From: Candidatus Gastranaerophilales bacterium
Lineage (GTDB): Bacteria; Cyanobacteriota; Vampirovibrionia; Gastranaerophilales; Gastranaerophilaceae
NCBI GenBank assembly: GCA_944325065.1
Contig: CALUYS010000016.1
Coordinates: 1 to 38,557 of the forward strand
Reading direction: 5' to 3'
DNA: 38,557 nucleotides
Positions 1 through 6,550 of the stretch are shown here, one piece after another. Under the pieces are notes generated by a model. That model saw only the letters and a list, made by a program, of their open reading frames with translations, ran no database searches and had not been told where the DNA came from. A program made the position numbers and the translations under genes. How positions within the stretch are numbered: the first letter of the stretch is position 1; each line of letters starts with the position of its first letter.

Positions 1-719
1 TTATCAAAAGATAACCCGTCAATAATTTCTTTTGTATAAATATGCACAGGCTCAATTGAAATATCTCTAAACCCTGCAAGTTCTAAAATCTTTTTGTATT
101 CAGTTATAGGCATAGCTCCTGAAATACATCCTGCCCAAAGCTGAGCTTGTTTTTTTATATGTTCGGAAACTGGTTTTAGTGATACAACATCTGCTATTGC
201 AACTCTGCCACCTTCTTTTAGTACCCTATAAGCTTCATTATAAACTTTTTGCTTATTATCTGATAGATTGATAACACAATTTGAAATTATAGCATCCAGT
301 GTCCCATCTTCAAGCGGAATATCTTCAATGTACCCTTTTATGAATTCTACATTTTTAACACCCATTTTTTCTTTGTTTTTATTTGCAAGCTCAAGCATTT
401 CATCTGTCATATCAAGCCCATAAATTTTGCCTGACTCCCCTATATATTTAGATGCCATTAAAACATCAATGCCACCACCTGAACCTAAATCAAGAATAAT
501 CTCCCCTTCTTTTATTTGAGCAAACACAAGAGGATTTGCACATCCTAAAGATGCATCTATTGCTTCTTTTGGAATGTCATCAAGATTTTGTCCTGCATAA
601 TTTCTTTCAGCTCGTGAAATCTCTTGACAGCAAGAACATGTACTGTGTGTATTTTCTTGAACTTTTTTAGCAATATTACCGTAAAAATCTTTAACTTCTT
701 TTTTTATGTCAAAATCCAT
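1..719 (-). CDS. arsM: Arsenite S-adenosylmethionine methyltransferase, C-terminus cut by window edge
   Basis: Methylates trivalent arsenic using S-adenosylmethionine in the cytoplasm. The ATG is at 719-717, preceded by a strong AAGGAGG, and the frame stays open to base 1, so the 3' end is outside the window (239 codons seen). Seen: a SAM-binding motif I (LDLGSGGG, about residues 76-83), the acidic GLD loop (101-103), and cysteines C60 (LGCANP), C148 (SNCVINL) and C198 (WAGCISG) that match the three conserved ArsM cysteines. C148 and C198 are 50 residues apart, as in characterised ArsM proteins. An N-terminal CSCC cluster (28-31) could be a further arsenic-binding site. It is divergent from arsR, with which it shares the operator region, so arsenite induction through ArsR is likely. 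Confidence 0.93.
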   Translation of the reverse strand, partial: MDFDIKKEVKDFYGNIAKKVQENTHSTCSCCQEISRAERNYAGQNLDDIPKEAIDASLGCANPLVFAQIKEGEIILDLGSGGGIDVLMASKYIGESGKIYGLDMTDEMLELANKNKEKMGVKNVEFIKGYIEDIPLEDGTLDAIISNCVINLSDNKQKVYNEAYRVLKEGGRVAIADVVSLKPVSEHIKKQAQLWAGCISGAMPITEYKKILELAGFRDISIEPVHIYTKEIIDGLSFD

Positions 720-738
720 ATTTTAGCCTCCTTAAAAA

Positions 739-806
739 TTGACAAATAATATTAATATGCCATAATTGGAATATATAATGTTATAATATTCCATTTTTGG
801 AATATT
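739..806. promoter_or_regulatory. arsM-arsR divergent control region with two ArsR-like operators
   Basis: Two similar inverted repeats stand 31 bp apart. One at 785-806 has perfect arms AATATTCC / GGAATATT around 6 bases. The other at 754-775 has AATATgCC / GGAATATa, also around 6 bases. Towards arsR there is a TTGACA (739-744) with a CATAAT (761-766) 16 bases away, so the left operator would cover the -10. ArsR-family repressors bind such dyads and leave the DNA when they bind As(III). Operator identity is inferred from position and symmetry. Confidence 0.65.
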
Positions 807-831
807 GTCAATACCTGCTAGGAGAATTTTT

Positions 832-1116
832 ATGAAAAGTAATTTATATAAAAAAAAAGCTCAAATATTCAAAGCTCTATCCAATCCGGTGAGGCTTGAA
901 ATAATAGACTTTTTAGCAGATGGCGAAAAATGTGTCTGTGAAATTGTAGAAAAATTAAATTATGAACAACCTCACATATCTAAAAGTCTGATTAAGTTGA
1001 AAGAAACAGGGTTAATTAAAGACAGAAAAGAAGGTCTAAATGTCTATTATTCTCTAAAAATCTGCTGTATGGGAGAGTTTTTCAACTGTTTAAATAAAGT
1101 TCTTGAAATTGATTGA
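832..1116 (+). CDS. arsR: ArsR/SmtB family metalloregulatory repressor
   Basis: Winged-helix repressor of 94 residues. I place the start at ATG 832, behind AGGAGA at about 820, and not at the in-frame TTG 805, which lies in the operator. Seen: ALSNPVRLEII at the start of the helix-turn-helix domain, then the metal-site motif KCVCEIVEKL, whose CVC pair on the recognition-domain helix is the ArsR As(III) site, and the wing region KDRKEGLNVYYSL. Two further cysteines (CC) near the C-terminus could add ligands. Divergent from arsM, which it probably represses together with itself. It converges on murE with only 12 bp between the stops and no clear hairpin terminator. Confidence 0.93.
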   Translation: MKSNLYKKKAQIFKALSNPVRLEIIDFLADGEKCVCEIVEKLNYEQPHISKSLIKLKETGLIKDRKEGLNVYYSLKICCMGEFFNCLNKVLEID

Positions 1117-1128
1117 AAAAAGTTTTTG

Positions 1129-2646
1129 TTATTTTTTTATAAACAAACTCATTTTTGGGAAAACATTTTGGGCTATTTCCCTATCATCAAAGTGAATAGT
1201 TTTATCCTTTAATATTTGATACGTTTCATGTCCTTTGCCTGCGATAACAACTATATCATCTATTTTTGATATTTTAGGAATAAATTCAATCGCTTGCTTT
1301 CTATCGCTTTCAACAAATATGCGTTTATTATCCATAGTTTTTATACCCGTTAAAATATCAGAAATTATTACATCAGGGTTTTCACTTCGTGGGTTATCAG
1401 ATGTAATAACCACTATATCAGCAAGTTCATCTGCTATTTTACCCATTTTAGGGCGTTTTGTGGCATCACGATCACCACCACAGCCAAATAAACATATTAA
1501 TTTTTGTTTTTCATCTTTTTTTAAAGCTTTTGCAGCTTTTAAAACATTCTTTAATCCATCCGGTGTATGAGCATAATCAACAATAACAAGCGGATTTGTG
1601 TTCACTATCTCAAATCGACCACGAACAGGAGATACTTTTTCAATACGCTCTTTTATCGTTATTAAATCAATACCTAAACTGATTGCACCTGATATTGCAC
1701 ATAATGAATTATATACATTAAATAAACCTGATAATTTTATTTTAAGATCAATTTCATTGTTTTCATCATTTTTCAAAAGACTTTTGTCAACTTTTAGTTT
1801 GTATTCAATATAATCATCATAAAATTCAATATCACATGCTTTAATTTTAGCTTTTTCATTTTCTATTCCATATGTAATAATATTTACACCTTCTTGGATA
1901 ACACTAATAAAATCTTTTGCATATTTATCATCCGCATTTATAACTGCATATTTTCCTTTTTTTAAGTTTTTAAACAGTTTTGCTTTTGATTCAAAATAAT
2001 TATGCATTGTAATATGATAGTCAAGATGGTCTTGAGTTAAGTTTGTAAACATAGCTAATTCAATATCTATTCCACCAATACGATTTTGCTCAATTGAATG
2101 TGATGATGCTTCAAATACGCAATATTTAGAACCATATAAACGTATCTGATTTAAAATACTTTGGAGCTCATTTGCTTGTGGTGTTGTATTATCTGTGGGA
2201 TGATAACAATCCTCAAAGTTTGTTTTATATCCTAAAGTACCAATTAAACCGCACTTTTCTCCATTTTGTTCTAAGATATATTCCAAAATATGACTAACTG
2301 TAGTTTTACCGTTTGTCCCAGTTACTCCTAAAACTTTTAATTGTTGTGAAGGATAATTATAAAATGCATTTGACACCTCAATCAATGCTTGCTGAGTATC
2401 TTTTACCACGACTTGAACAGATTTTATATTTTCTAAATAATGATCACAAATTATAACATTTGCACCTTTTTTATAAGCATCATATGCAAAATTATGACCA
2501 TCTTGGTTATTACCACGTATACAAACAAATATGTCACCAGGTCTAACTTTATTTGAATCAATTAAAATACCATTTATTGTTAAATTTGTATTTAAATTTC
2601 TAATTTCGATATAGTTTATTTTATTTAATAATTTTTTTAATTCCAT
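1129..2646 (-). CDS. murE: UDP-N-acetylmuramoyl-tripeptide synthetase (MurE, meso-DAP type)
   Basis: Cytoplasmic Mur ligase that adds the third stem-peptide residue in peptidoglycan synthesis; 505 residues, normal for the family. Seen: P-loop GVTGTNGKTT (107-116), the Mur-ligase HTDNTTP-like segment (PTDNTTP) in the middle domain, and DNPR at 417-420. In characterised MurE the DNPR motif marks specificity for meso-diaminopimelate over lysine, so the wall is predicted to be DAP-type. A C-terminal GKGHE follows. It lies 12 bp downstream of the FtsI-type transpeptidase gene and is very likely co-transcribed with it, a small part of the usual division/cell-wall order. Confidence 0.95.
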   Translation of the reverse strand: MELKKLLNKINYIEIRNLNTNLTINGILIDSNKVRPGDIFVCIRGNNQDGHNFAYDAYKKGANVIICDHYLENIKSVQVVVKDTQQALIEVSNAFYNYPSQQLKVLGVTGTNGKTTVSHILEYILEQNGEKCGLIGTLGYKTNFEDCYHPTDNTTPQANELQSILNQIRLYGSKYCVFEASSHSIEQNRIGGIDIELAMFTNLTQDHLDYHITMHNYFESKAKLFKNLKKGKYAVINADDKYAKDFISVIQEGVNIITYGIENEKAKIKACDIEFYDDYIEYKLKVDKSLLKNDENNEIDLKIKLSGLFNVYNSLCAISGAISLGIDLITIKERIEKVSPVRGRFEIVNTNPLVIVDYAHTPDGLKNVLKAAKALKKDEKQKLICLFGCGGDRDATKRPKMGKIADELADIVVITSDNPRSENPDVIISDILTGIKTMDNKRIFVESDRKQAIEFIPKISKIDDIVVIAGKGHETYQILKDKTIHFDDREIAQNVFPKMSLFIKK

Positions 2647-2658
2647 ATTACTTTATCC

Positions 2659-4392
2659 TTAATTTATTTTGTTATCCTTATTAATATTTTTATCAGGTGG
2701 TATATTCATAATCCTAGCAGTTTGTAGAGCTATTTCACGAAAAATTGGAGCAGCAACAGTTGAACCCCATATTGCTTCACCTTTTGGTGAATCAACAACT
2801 ACATATATTAACACCTTAGGATCATCAGCAGGTAAAAAACCAATAACGGATGTATAAAGTTGATTTGAATACCCTTTTTGTTTTTCTAAAGGTTTACGTG
2901 AAGTACCTGTTTTTGCAGCAACTGTATATTGTGGTAAATTTAATGGTCCTTTTGAATTGTTTATACTCTTTGTCAAAATCCTTTTCAAAGCTTTAGCTGT
3001 TTCAGGTTTTACAACTTCTTTGTGTTTTACCTTTTCCTCAAGTTCTTCATCTTTATATTTTATAACATGAGGTGTAACAGCAATACCATCATTTGCAATA
3101 GCTGAAACTGCATGCACCATTTGAATAGCTGTAACAGAAGCTCCATAACCATAACCCATTGAAGCATGCATTGCTGTATCCCAATTTGTATATTTTGGTA
3201 GTAACCCAACAGATTCACCAGGCAAATCAATCCCTGTTTTTGACCCAAAACCAAAACGTCTAAGTTGGTTATAATATTGTTGTTTGGGTATCATATGTGC
3301 TATTTTTACACTACCTACATTACTTGAATGTTCAAAATAATACACAAGGTCAATCATCCCTGGATTTGGATTTTTGTAATAATCATAGTTCTTTATCTCC
3401 CAAGAACCTATTTTAACTTTACCTGTATCGTGAATAAGCGAATTTTCATTTAAAATCCCTAATTCAATCGCTGTAGCTACGGTTAAAATTTTAAATGTTG
3501 ACCCTGGTGGGAATATATCAGTTAGACTCCAGTTTTTAAGCGATAATGCACTTGCTTGTTTATATTTATTGGGGTTGTATGTAGGGTTTACTGCATATGC
3601 AAGAATTTCTCCATTTTTTGGATTCATAACCATTGCAAACCCTCGTGCTGCTTGTTTTTCTTTTACTACTTTATTTAATTCTGTTTCACATACGTGTTGT
3701 ATAGCTGTATCTATAGTTAAAGTTACATTTTCTCCTGACACCGGTGTCGTTGTTGCAAGCGGGTCTGTGTTTAAATTATATATTATGTTACCGTTTGGTG
3801 TTTTTTCAAATTCTACTCGTTTTGGGGCTTTTTCAAGCTTATCTCCACAAGTATATTCAATACCTGAAGATACATCCGCTTCGGCATTATAATAACCTAA
3901 AACATGTGCAAGCATTTTACCTTGAGGATATATTCTATCATTTTGTTGCTCAACTGATATTTCTCGCAAACCCAATTTCCGAACACGAGTCGCTGTTTTT
4001 TTATCTAAATCTTTCTTTAATAGTATGACAGGTTGCTTTTTTTTTAAAAGATTCATTAATTTAGAATATGTTATATTAAGAACAGGAGACAATTTTGTTG
4101 CAAGCTCACTTAGTGCATGGTCATAATCCCTTGTTATTGCATATACTTTATATGTTGTCTTATCCGATGCAAGTTTTATACCGTTACGGTCTAATATTTG
4201 TCCTCGCATTACCAGACTTAAAGCACTTCTTTGTCTTTTTGCCTTTGCACGATAAGATTTTGTATCAAATATTTGACGATAAAATAAATATCCTGCTAGT
4301 AATAAAAAAAGAAAAAATACAAGAATCTGTGTTGCCATAAGTTTTTTATTAAACTTATTATACTTTGCTTTTGTATCTAAATCATTTCGCAT
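2659..4392 (-). CDS. ftsI: Class B penicillin-binding protein, FtsI/PBP2-type transpeptidase
   Basis: Membrane-anchored D,D-transpeptidase that cross-links septal or side-wall peptidoglycan; 577 residues. Domains in order: short cytoplasmic N-terminus, one membrane helix (about 20-38), a pedestal/dimerisation domain (about 55-200), and a transpeptidase domain with the active-site triad STFK (S298-K301), SSN (356-358) and KTG (494-496). All catalytic motifs are intact. Being directly upstream of murE favours the FtsI (division) role over elongation PBP2, but the sequence alone does not settle this. The Shine-Dalgarno is poor (an AAAGG lies about 25 bases away). The start ATG was kept because the membrane helix follows at the normal distance. 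Confidence 0.9.
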   Translation of the reverse strand: MRNDLDTKAKYNKFNKKLMATQILVFFLFLLLAGYLFYRQIFDTKSYRAKAKRQRSALSLVMRGQILDRNGIKLASDKTTYKVYAITRDYDHALSELATKLSPVLNITYSKLMNLLKKKQPVILLKKDLDKKTATRVRKLGLREISVEQQNDRIYPQGKMLAHVLGYYNAEADVSSGIEYTCGDKLEKAPKRVEFEKTPNGNIIYNLNTDPLATTTPVSGENVTLTIDTAIQHVCETELNKVVKEKQAARGFAMVMNPKNGEILAYAVNPTYNPNKYKQASALSLKNWSLTDIFPPGSTFKILTVATAIELGILNENSLIHDTGKVKIGSWEIKNYDYYKNPNPGMIDLVYYFEHSSNVGSVKIAHMIPKQQYYNQLRRFGFGSKTGIDLPGESVGLLPKYTNWDTAMHASMGYGYGASVTAIQMVHAVSAIANDGIAVTPHVIKYKDEELEEKVKHKEVVKPETAKALKRILTKSINNSKGPLNLPQYTVAAKTGTSRKPLEKQKGYSNQLYTSVIGFLPADDPKVLIYVVVDSPKGEAIWGSTVAAPIFREIALQTARIMNIPPDKNINKDNKIN

Positions 4393-4494
4393 TTTTATTT
4401 TGAGTTTTTTATAACCTTTCTTTTAAACACTGTAACATTAATCGGGTTTTATGTCTATTTTGTTAACTTTTTTTATAGTTATTATCTATTTATA

Positions 4495-4648
4495 GAATTG
4501 AAAAAGGAAATAAGGTGTGGTTTAATAAAAATATATCTAAGGGAAAAGATTCCAAGAACAGCGAATCCCTGAAACCTTTCTTAACTTCCCCTAGATTAAT
4601 ATCAAAATTAATCTAATTAAAAGTTCTAGTAGCTCTAGAACTTTTTTT
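4495..4648 (+). ncRNA. Candidate structured small RNA ending in an intrinsic terminator
   Basis: No open frame is credible here, but a folded transcript is. A 5' promoter is possible: TTGTTA (4460-4465), 17 bases, TATCTA (4483-4488). ATCTAAGGGAA (4535-4545) can pair with TTCCCCTAGAT (4586-4596), 10 of 11 positions. Inside it GATTC pairs with GAATC. AGATTAAT (4593-4600) can instead pair with ATTAATCT (4607-4614), which competes with the first stem. A strong terminator closes the unit. It does not match SRP RNA, tmRNA, RNase P RNA or a riboswitch that I recognise; a 6S-like RNA is possible but not shown. Confidence 0.5.
4620..4648 (+). terminator. Rho-independent terminator of the candidate RNA
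   Basis: Perfect 10-bp stem AAAGTTCTAG / CTAGAACTTT with a 5-base loop, running into seven T residues. Nothing upstream on this strand codes for protein, so it should end a non-coding transcript. Confidence 0.85.
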
Positions 4649-4940
4649 ATTAATTCAAGATGGATTTAAGTCGAAATATTCGGCTTAACACAATCCTTGC
4701 ATTTCGTTTCGCATTTTTAAGGCTACACTTCGGCGGATTATTTTGTATATTGCAGCTCATTTTTTTAAATGCACAACCAAATATTTGTTTTAGCTTTGTT
4801 ACAGGTTCGCTCGCATTTGCTCAACTCCGTGCTACCAAAAATCCGCTTGACTGTTCTTAACTATAATCTGTTGTTCAAGCATAGACTAAATCCCCAGAAA
4901 GCTTACCCAACTTTGATAAAAATTTTCAAAGCTTATTAAT
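4649..4940. other. Gene-free spacer, relatively GC-rich patch with small hairpins
   Basis: I see no convincing gene. The 66-codon frame on the plus strand has no Shine-Dalgarno and an improbable composition. Local hairpins exist: AAGTCGAA / TTCGGCTT near 4670-4688 and CTTTGA / TCAAAG near 4910-4930. A stray copy of the toxin promoter (4941-4969) would transcribe leftward into this patch, so a minus-strand RNA is possible. The patch looks like an eroded dispersed intergenic repeat. Confidence 0.4.
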
Positions 4941-4983
4941 ATTATAAAGAAAATATGTACTTTTGTAAAAATAATATACAATA

Positions 4984-5012
4984 TTGCAATCAGATGAATG
5001 ATAATGTATAAT
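4984..5012 (+). promoter_or_regulatory. Promoter for antisense RNA, unit 1
   Basis: TTGCAA (4984-4989), 17 bases, TATAAT (5007-5012). The start is expected near 5019, at the first base of the AGGGT stem. It points against the peptide gene. Confidence 0.75.
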
Positions 5013-5044
5013 AAAAATAGGGTGAGCGGTTTAACCACCCGCTC
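5013..5044 (-). terminator. Terminator of the peptide mRNA, unit 1
   Basis: Read on the minus strand, GAGCGG / CCGCTC forms a 6-bp GC-rich stem, followed by ACCCTA and a T-rich run. The same hairpin serves as the 5' domain of the opposing RNA. Confidence 0.6.
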
Positions 5045-5113
5045 TTTAAAAACCCTAATTTGTTAATTTAATTAGCGTTAGTAATATAAATAAAATTATT
5101 ATTAACGCTTTTT
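5019..5113 (+). ncRNA. Putative antisense antitoxin RNA, unit 1
   Basis: Predicted RNA of about 95 nt. 5' domain: AGGGT (5019-5023) pairs with ACCCT (5052-5056) around a GAGCGG / CCGCTC stem. 3' domain: a 13-bp stem (5074-5086 with 5097-5109, one G-U pair) followed by five T residues, which is a good intrinsic terminator. The RNA is complementary to the 3' untranslated part and the last two thirds of the peptide gene, the usual arrangement of an RNA antitoxin overlapping the 3' end of a type I toxin mRNA. Ends are predicted, not mapped. Confidence 0.65.
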
Positions 5114-5132
5114 CGCTAATAGTTATTAACAT
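5055..5132 (-). CDS. 25-residue hydrophobic peptide, putative type I toxin, copy 1
   Basis: ATG at 5132-5130, TAG at 5057-5055. The peptide is MLITISEKAL followed by IIILFILLTLIKLTN: a short polar start, one membrane-spanning run of Ile/Leu, and a basic/polar tail. It is preceded by AAGGAGGTGAT (5150-5140), 11 bases fully complementary to the usual 16S rRNA 3' end, 7 bases before the ATG. Its own promoter and terminator frame it. Size, hydrophobicity, very strong ribosome site, long structured leader (about 95 nt) and a convergent antisense promoter are the hallmarks of type I toxins (Fst, TxpA, Ldr types), but I recognise no specific family. Membrane depolarisation is inference only. Confidence 0.72.
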   Translation of the reverse strand: MLITISEKALIIILFILLTLIKLTN

Positions 5133-5234
5133 TTCCGACATCACCTCCTTTTTGTTGTTATGACTTGTGCCGAATTTACAGTTCGTCTCACACAACTTTA
5201 AGAAGTTTGTCAAAGGGTTTACCCTATTAAATTT

Positions 5235-5263
5235 ATTATAAAGAAAATATGTACTTTTGTAAA
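5235..5263 (-). promoter_or_regulatory. Promoter of the peptide mRNA, unit 1
   Basis: On the minus strand: TTTACA (5263-5258), 17 bases, TATAAT (5240-5235). The start is expected near 5228, giving a leader of about 95 nt with a GGGT / ACCC hairpin at its 5' end and a CGAA / TTCG hairpin before the ribosome site. Confidence 0.75.
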
Positions 5264-5275
5264 GTTAAATACGAC

Positions 5276-5303
5276 TTGAAAAAAAGTTTAAATAATGTAT
5301 AAT
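5276..5303 (+). promoter_or_regulatory. Promoter for antisense RNA, unit 2
   Basis: TTGAAA (5276-5281), 16 bases, TATAAT (5298-5303); start expected near 5310. The -35 differs from unit 1 while the -10 and the transcribed 5' end are the same. Confidence 0.72.
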
Positions 5304-5335
5304 AAAAATAGGGTGAGCGGTTTAACCACCCGCTC
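5304..5335 (-). terminator. Terminator of the peptide mRNA, unit 2
   Basis: GAGCGG (5315-5320) / CCGCTC (5330-5335) stem, followed on the minus strand by ACCCTA and a T-rich run, as in unit 1. Confidence 0.6.
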
Positions 5336-5405
5336 TTTAAAAACCCTAAATGTTTTTTTGTTTAAGCACTATTATTATTAATAATATTAATATTAGTGCT
5401 TTTAT
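5310..5405 (+). ncRNA. Putative antisense antitoxin RNA, unit 2
   Basis: Same plan as unit 1: AGGGT / ACCCT closing stem, GAGCGG / CCGCTC inner stem, then a terminator with AAGCACTA (5364-5371) pairing TAGTGCTT (5394-5401). In unit 1 the corresponding arms are AGCGTTA / TAACGCT, so both sides of the stem have changed together. The T run is shorter (four), so termination may be weaker. Confidence 0.6.
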
Positions 5406-5423
5406 ATTAATACAAATCAACAT
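5346..5423 (-). CDS. 25-residue hydrophobic peptide, putative type I toxin, copy 2
   Basis: ATG at 5423-5421, TAG at 5348-5346. The peptide is MLICINIKAL followed by ILILLIIIVLKQKNI. It shares length and the pattern MLIxIxxKALIxIL with copy 1, then diverges to a KQKN tail. The AAGGAGGTGAT site (5441-5431) and the 7-base spacing are identical. Ala-Leu at the start of the hydrophobic run is kept with different codons (GCG TTA against GCA CTA), while the opposite arm of the antisense terminator changes residues to keep pairing. This is what a frame under both peptide and RNA-structure constraint would look like. Confidence 0.72.
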   Translation of the reverse strand: MLICINIKALILILLIIIVLKQKNI

Positions 5424-5525
5424 TTCCGACATCACCTCCTTTTCGTTGTTATGACTTGTGCCGAATTTACAGTTCGTCCCACACAACTTTAAGAAGTTTG
5501 TCAAAGGGTTTACCTTATTAAATTT

Positions 5526-5554
5526 ATTATAAAGAAAATATGTATAAAAGTAAA
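5526..5554 (-). promoter_or_regulatory. Promoter of the peptide mRNA, unit 2, overlapping the DUF3326 start
   Basis: On the minus strand: TTTACT (5554-5549), 17 bases, TATAAT (5531-5526). The -35 lies inside the first codons of the DUF3326 gene on the opposite strand. Confidence 0.65.
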
Positions 5555-6550
5555 AAAAAAGACATAATAAGTTTTATAGTTCCAACTGGTATCGGTGCAA
5601 AAATAGGTGGGTTTGCTGGTGATGCTTCAAGTTATGCTAGAAAGTTTGCACAACATTTTAATGTGATTGTCAACCCTAATGTTGTCAATGCTGCTTTATT
5701 TTCAGGCATTACAAAAAATATGATTTATTGTGAAGGGTATTTTTTAGATGAGTTTTTTGCTAATAATATAAATCTAAAAAAAACACATAATCATAAAATA
5801 GGTGTTATTTTTGATAAAGCTATTAATAATGATATTTTAAATATTCATATAAATACAATAAATGCTATAAAAACGGTTTATGATTATGATATTTTACCAT
5901 ATATTATTACAAATAAAGAAGTTGGGGTAAAATTCTATAAAGATGAAAATGGCGGTTCTTTTGGTGATGTTTTAAACCCGAAAACATTAATTGATACCGG
6001 AGCCAAACTTAAATTACTCGGTGCAACTGAAATATGTGTTGTATGTAATTTTAATGATGATGAACTTGATGAAGATAGTGACTATATCCAAGGGCAAGGT
6101 GTCGATATAGTTGGTGGTGTTGAGGCTATTATATCGCATTATATGTCAAAAGAACTTAAAATAATGACAGTTCACGCACCTGCTTTTTCAAATATTGAAA
6201 TAGAAAAACGTATAATACATCCAAAATCAGCATCAGAATATATTACTTTAACTTACCTTCCCTGTTTATTTTTCGGGCTGCAACAAGCATATAAACCGAT
6301 TTATAATATTAATGATTCAAATTCAATAAATGTAAAAGATGTGAAAGCTTTAATATTGCCTTATAATGCTTTAGGGTCTAAACTTGTTTTAAATGCTTTA
6401 AATAATAATGTAAAGGTTATTGCAATAAAAGAAAACACAAGTTGTATAAATGCAACTGCCAAAGATTTGGGATTGGAAAATTATATTATAGAAATACCAT
6501 CATATAAAGAATGTTTGGATTATCTTTTATCTAGGAACAATGGTTGCTGA
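5540..6550 (+). CDS. DUF3326 family protein
   Basis: 336 residues. I recognise the family from PTGIGAKIGGFAGDA near the start, NPNVVNAA, EGYFLDEF, a central QGQGVDIVGGVEAIISH, and HAPAFS before a LPCLFFGL segment. The family is found mainly in cyanobacteria and has no established biochemical role. No signal peptide or membrane helix is evident, so it is probably cytoplasmic. The start ATG lies within the last boundary copy of the tandem repeat and has only a weak purine-rich site (AAAGAAA). No other methionine comes before the conserved PTGIG block, so this start or a non-ATG one nearby is required. It converges with the VWA gene, overlapping by 24 bp. Confidence 0.8.
   Translation: MYKSKKKDIISFIVPTGIGAKIGGFAGDASSYARKFAQHFNVIVNPNVVNAALFSGITKNMIYCEGYFLDEFFANNINLKKTHNHKIGVIFDKAINNDILNIHINTINAIKTVYDYDILPYIITNKEVGVKFYKDENGGSFGDVLNPKTLIDTGAKLKLLGATEICVVCNFNDDELDEDSDYIQGQGVDIVGGVEAIISHYMSKELKIMTVHAPAFSNIEIEKRIIHPKSASEYITLTYLPCLFFGLQQAYKPIYNINDSNSINVKDVKALILPYNALGSKLVLNALNNNVKVIAIKENTSCINATAKDLGLENYIIEIPSYKECLDYLLSRNNGC

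Larger units (their letters stand above)
4941..5554. repeat. Tandem duplication (294 and 291 bp) of a toxin-antitoxin-like unit
   Basis: The segment beginning ATTATAAAGAAAATATGTA occurs at 4941, 5235 and 5526, giving two full units plus a partial third copy of the boundary. Within each unit the promoters, the GAGCGG / CCGCTC hairpin and about 110 bases around the Shine-Dalgarno are almost identical. The peptide-coding part differs at many bases while keeping length and pattern. The right boundary copy runs into the start of the DUF3326 gene. Confidence 0.9.

Noticed and set aside
1235-1813. Plus-strand frames inside murE
   Set aside because: Shadows of the murE coding strand, which has all family motifs.
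4535-4648. SRP RNA, tmRNA or RNase P RNA
   Set aside because: None of the required conserved motifs is present.
4660-4860. 66-codon frame on the plus strand
   Set aside because: No ribosome site, odd composition, and lies in spacer DNA with hairpins; probably chance.
5130-5151. The plus-strand ATCACCTCCTT as a fragment of the 16S rRNA 3' end
   Set aside because: No other 16S sequence is nearby; it is the complement of the strong ribosome site of the peptide genes.
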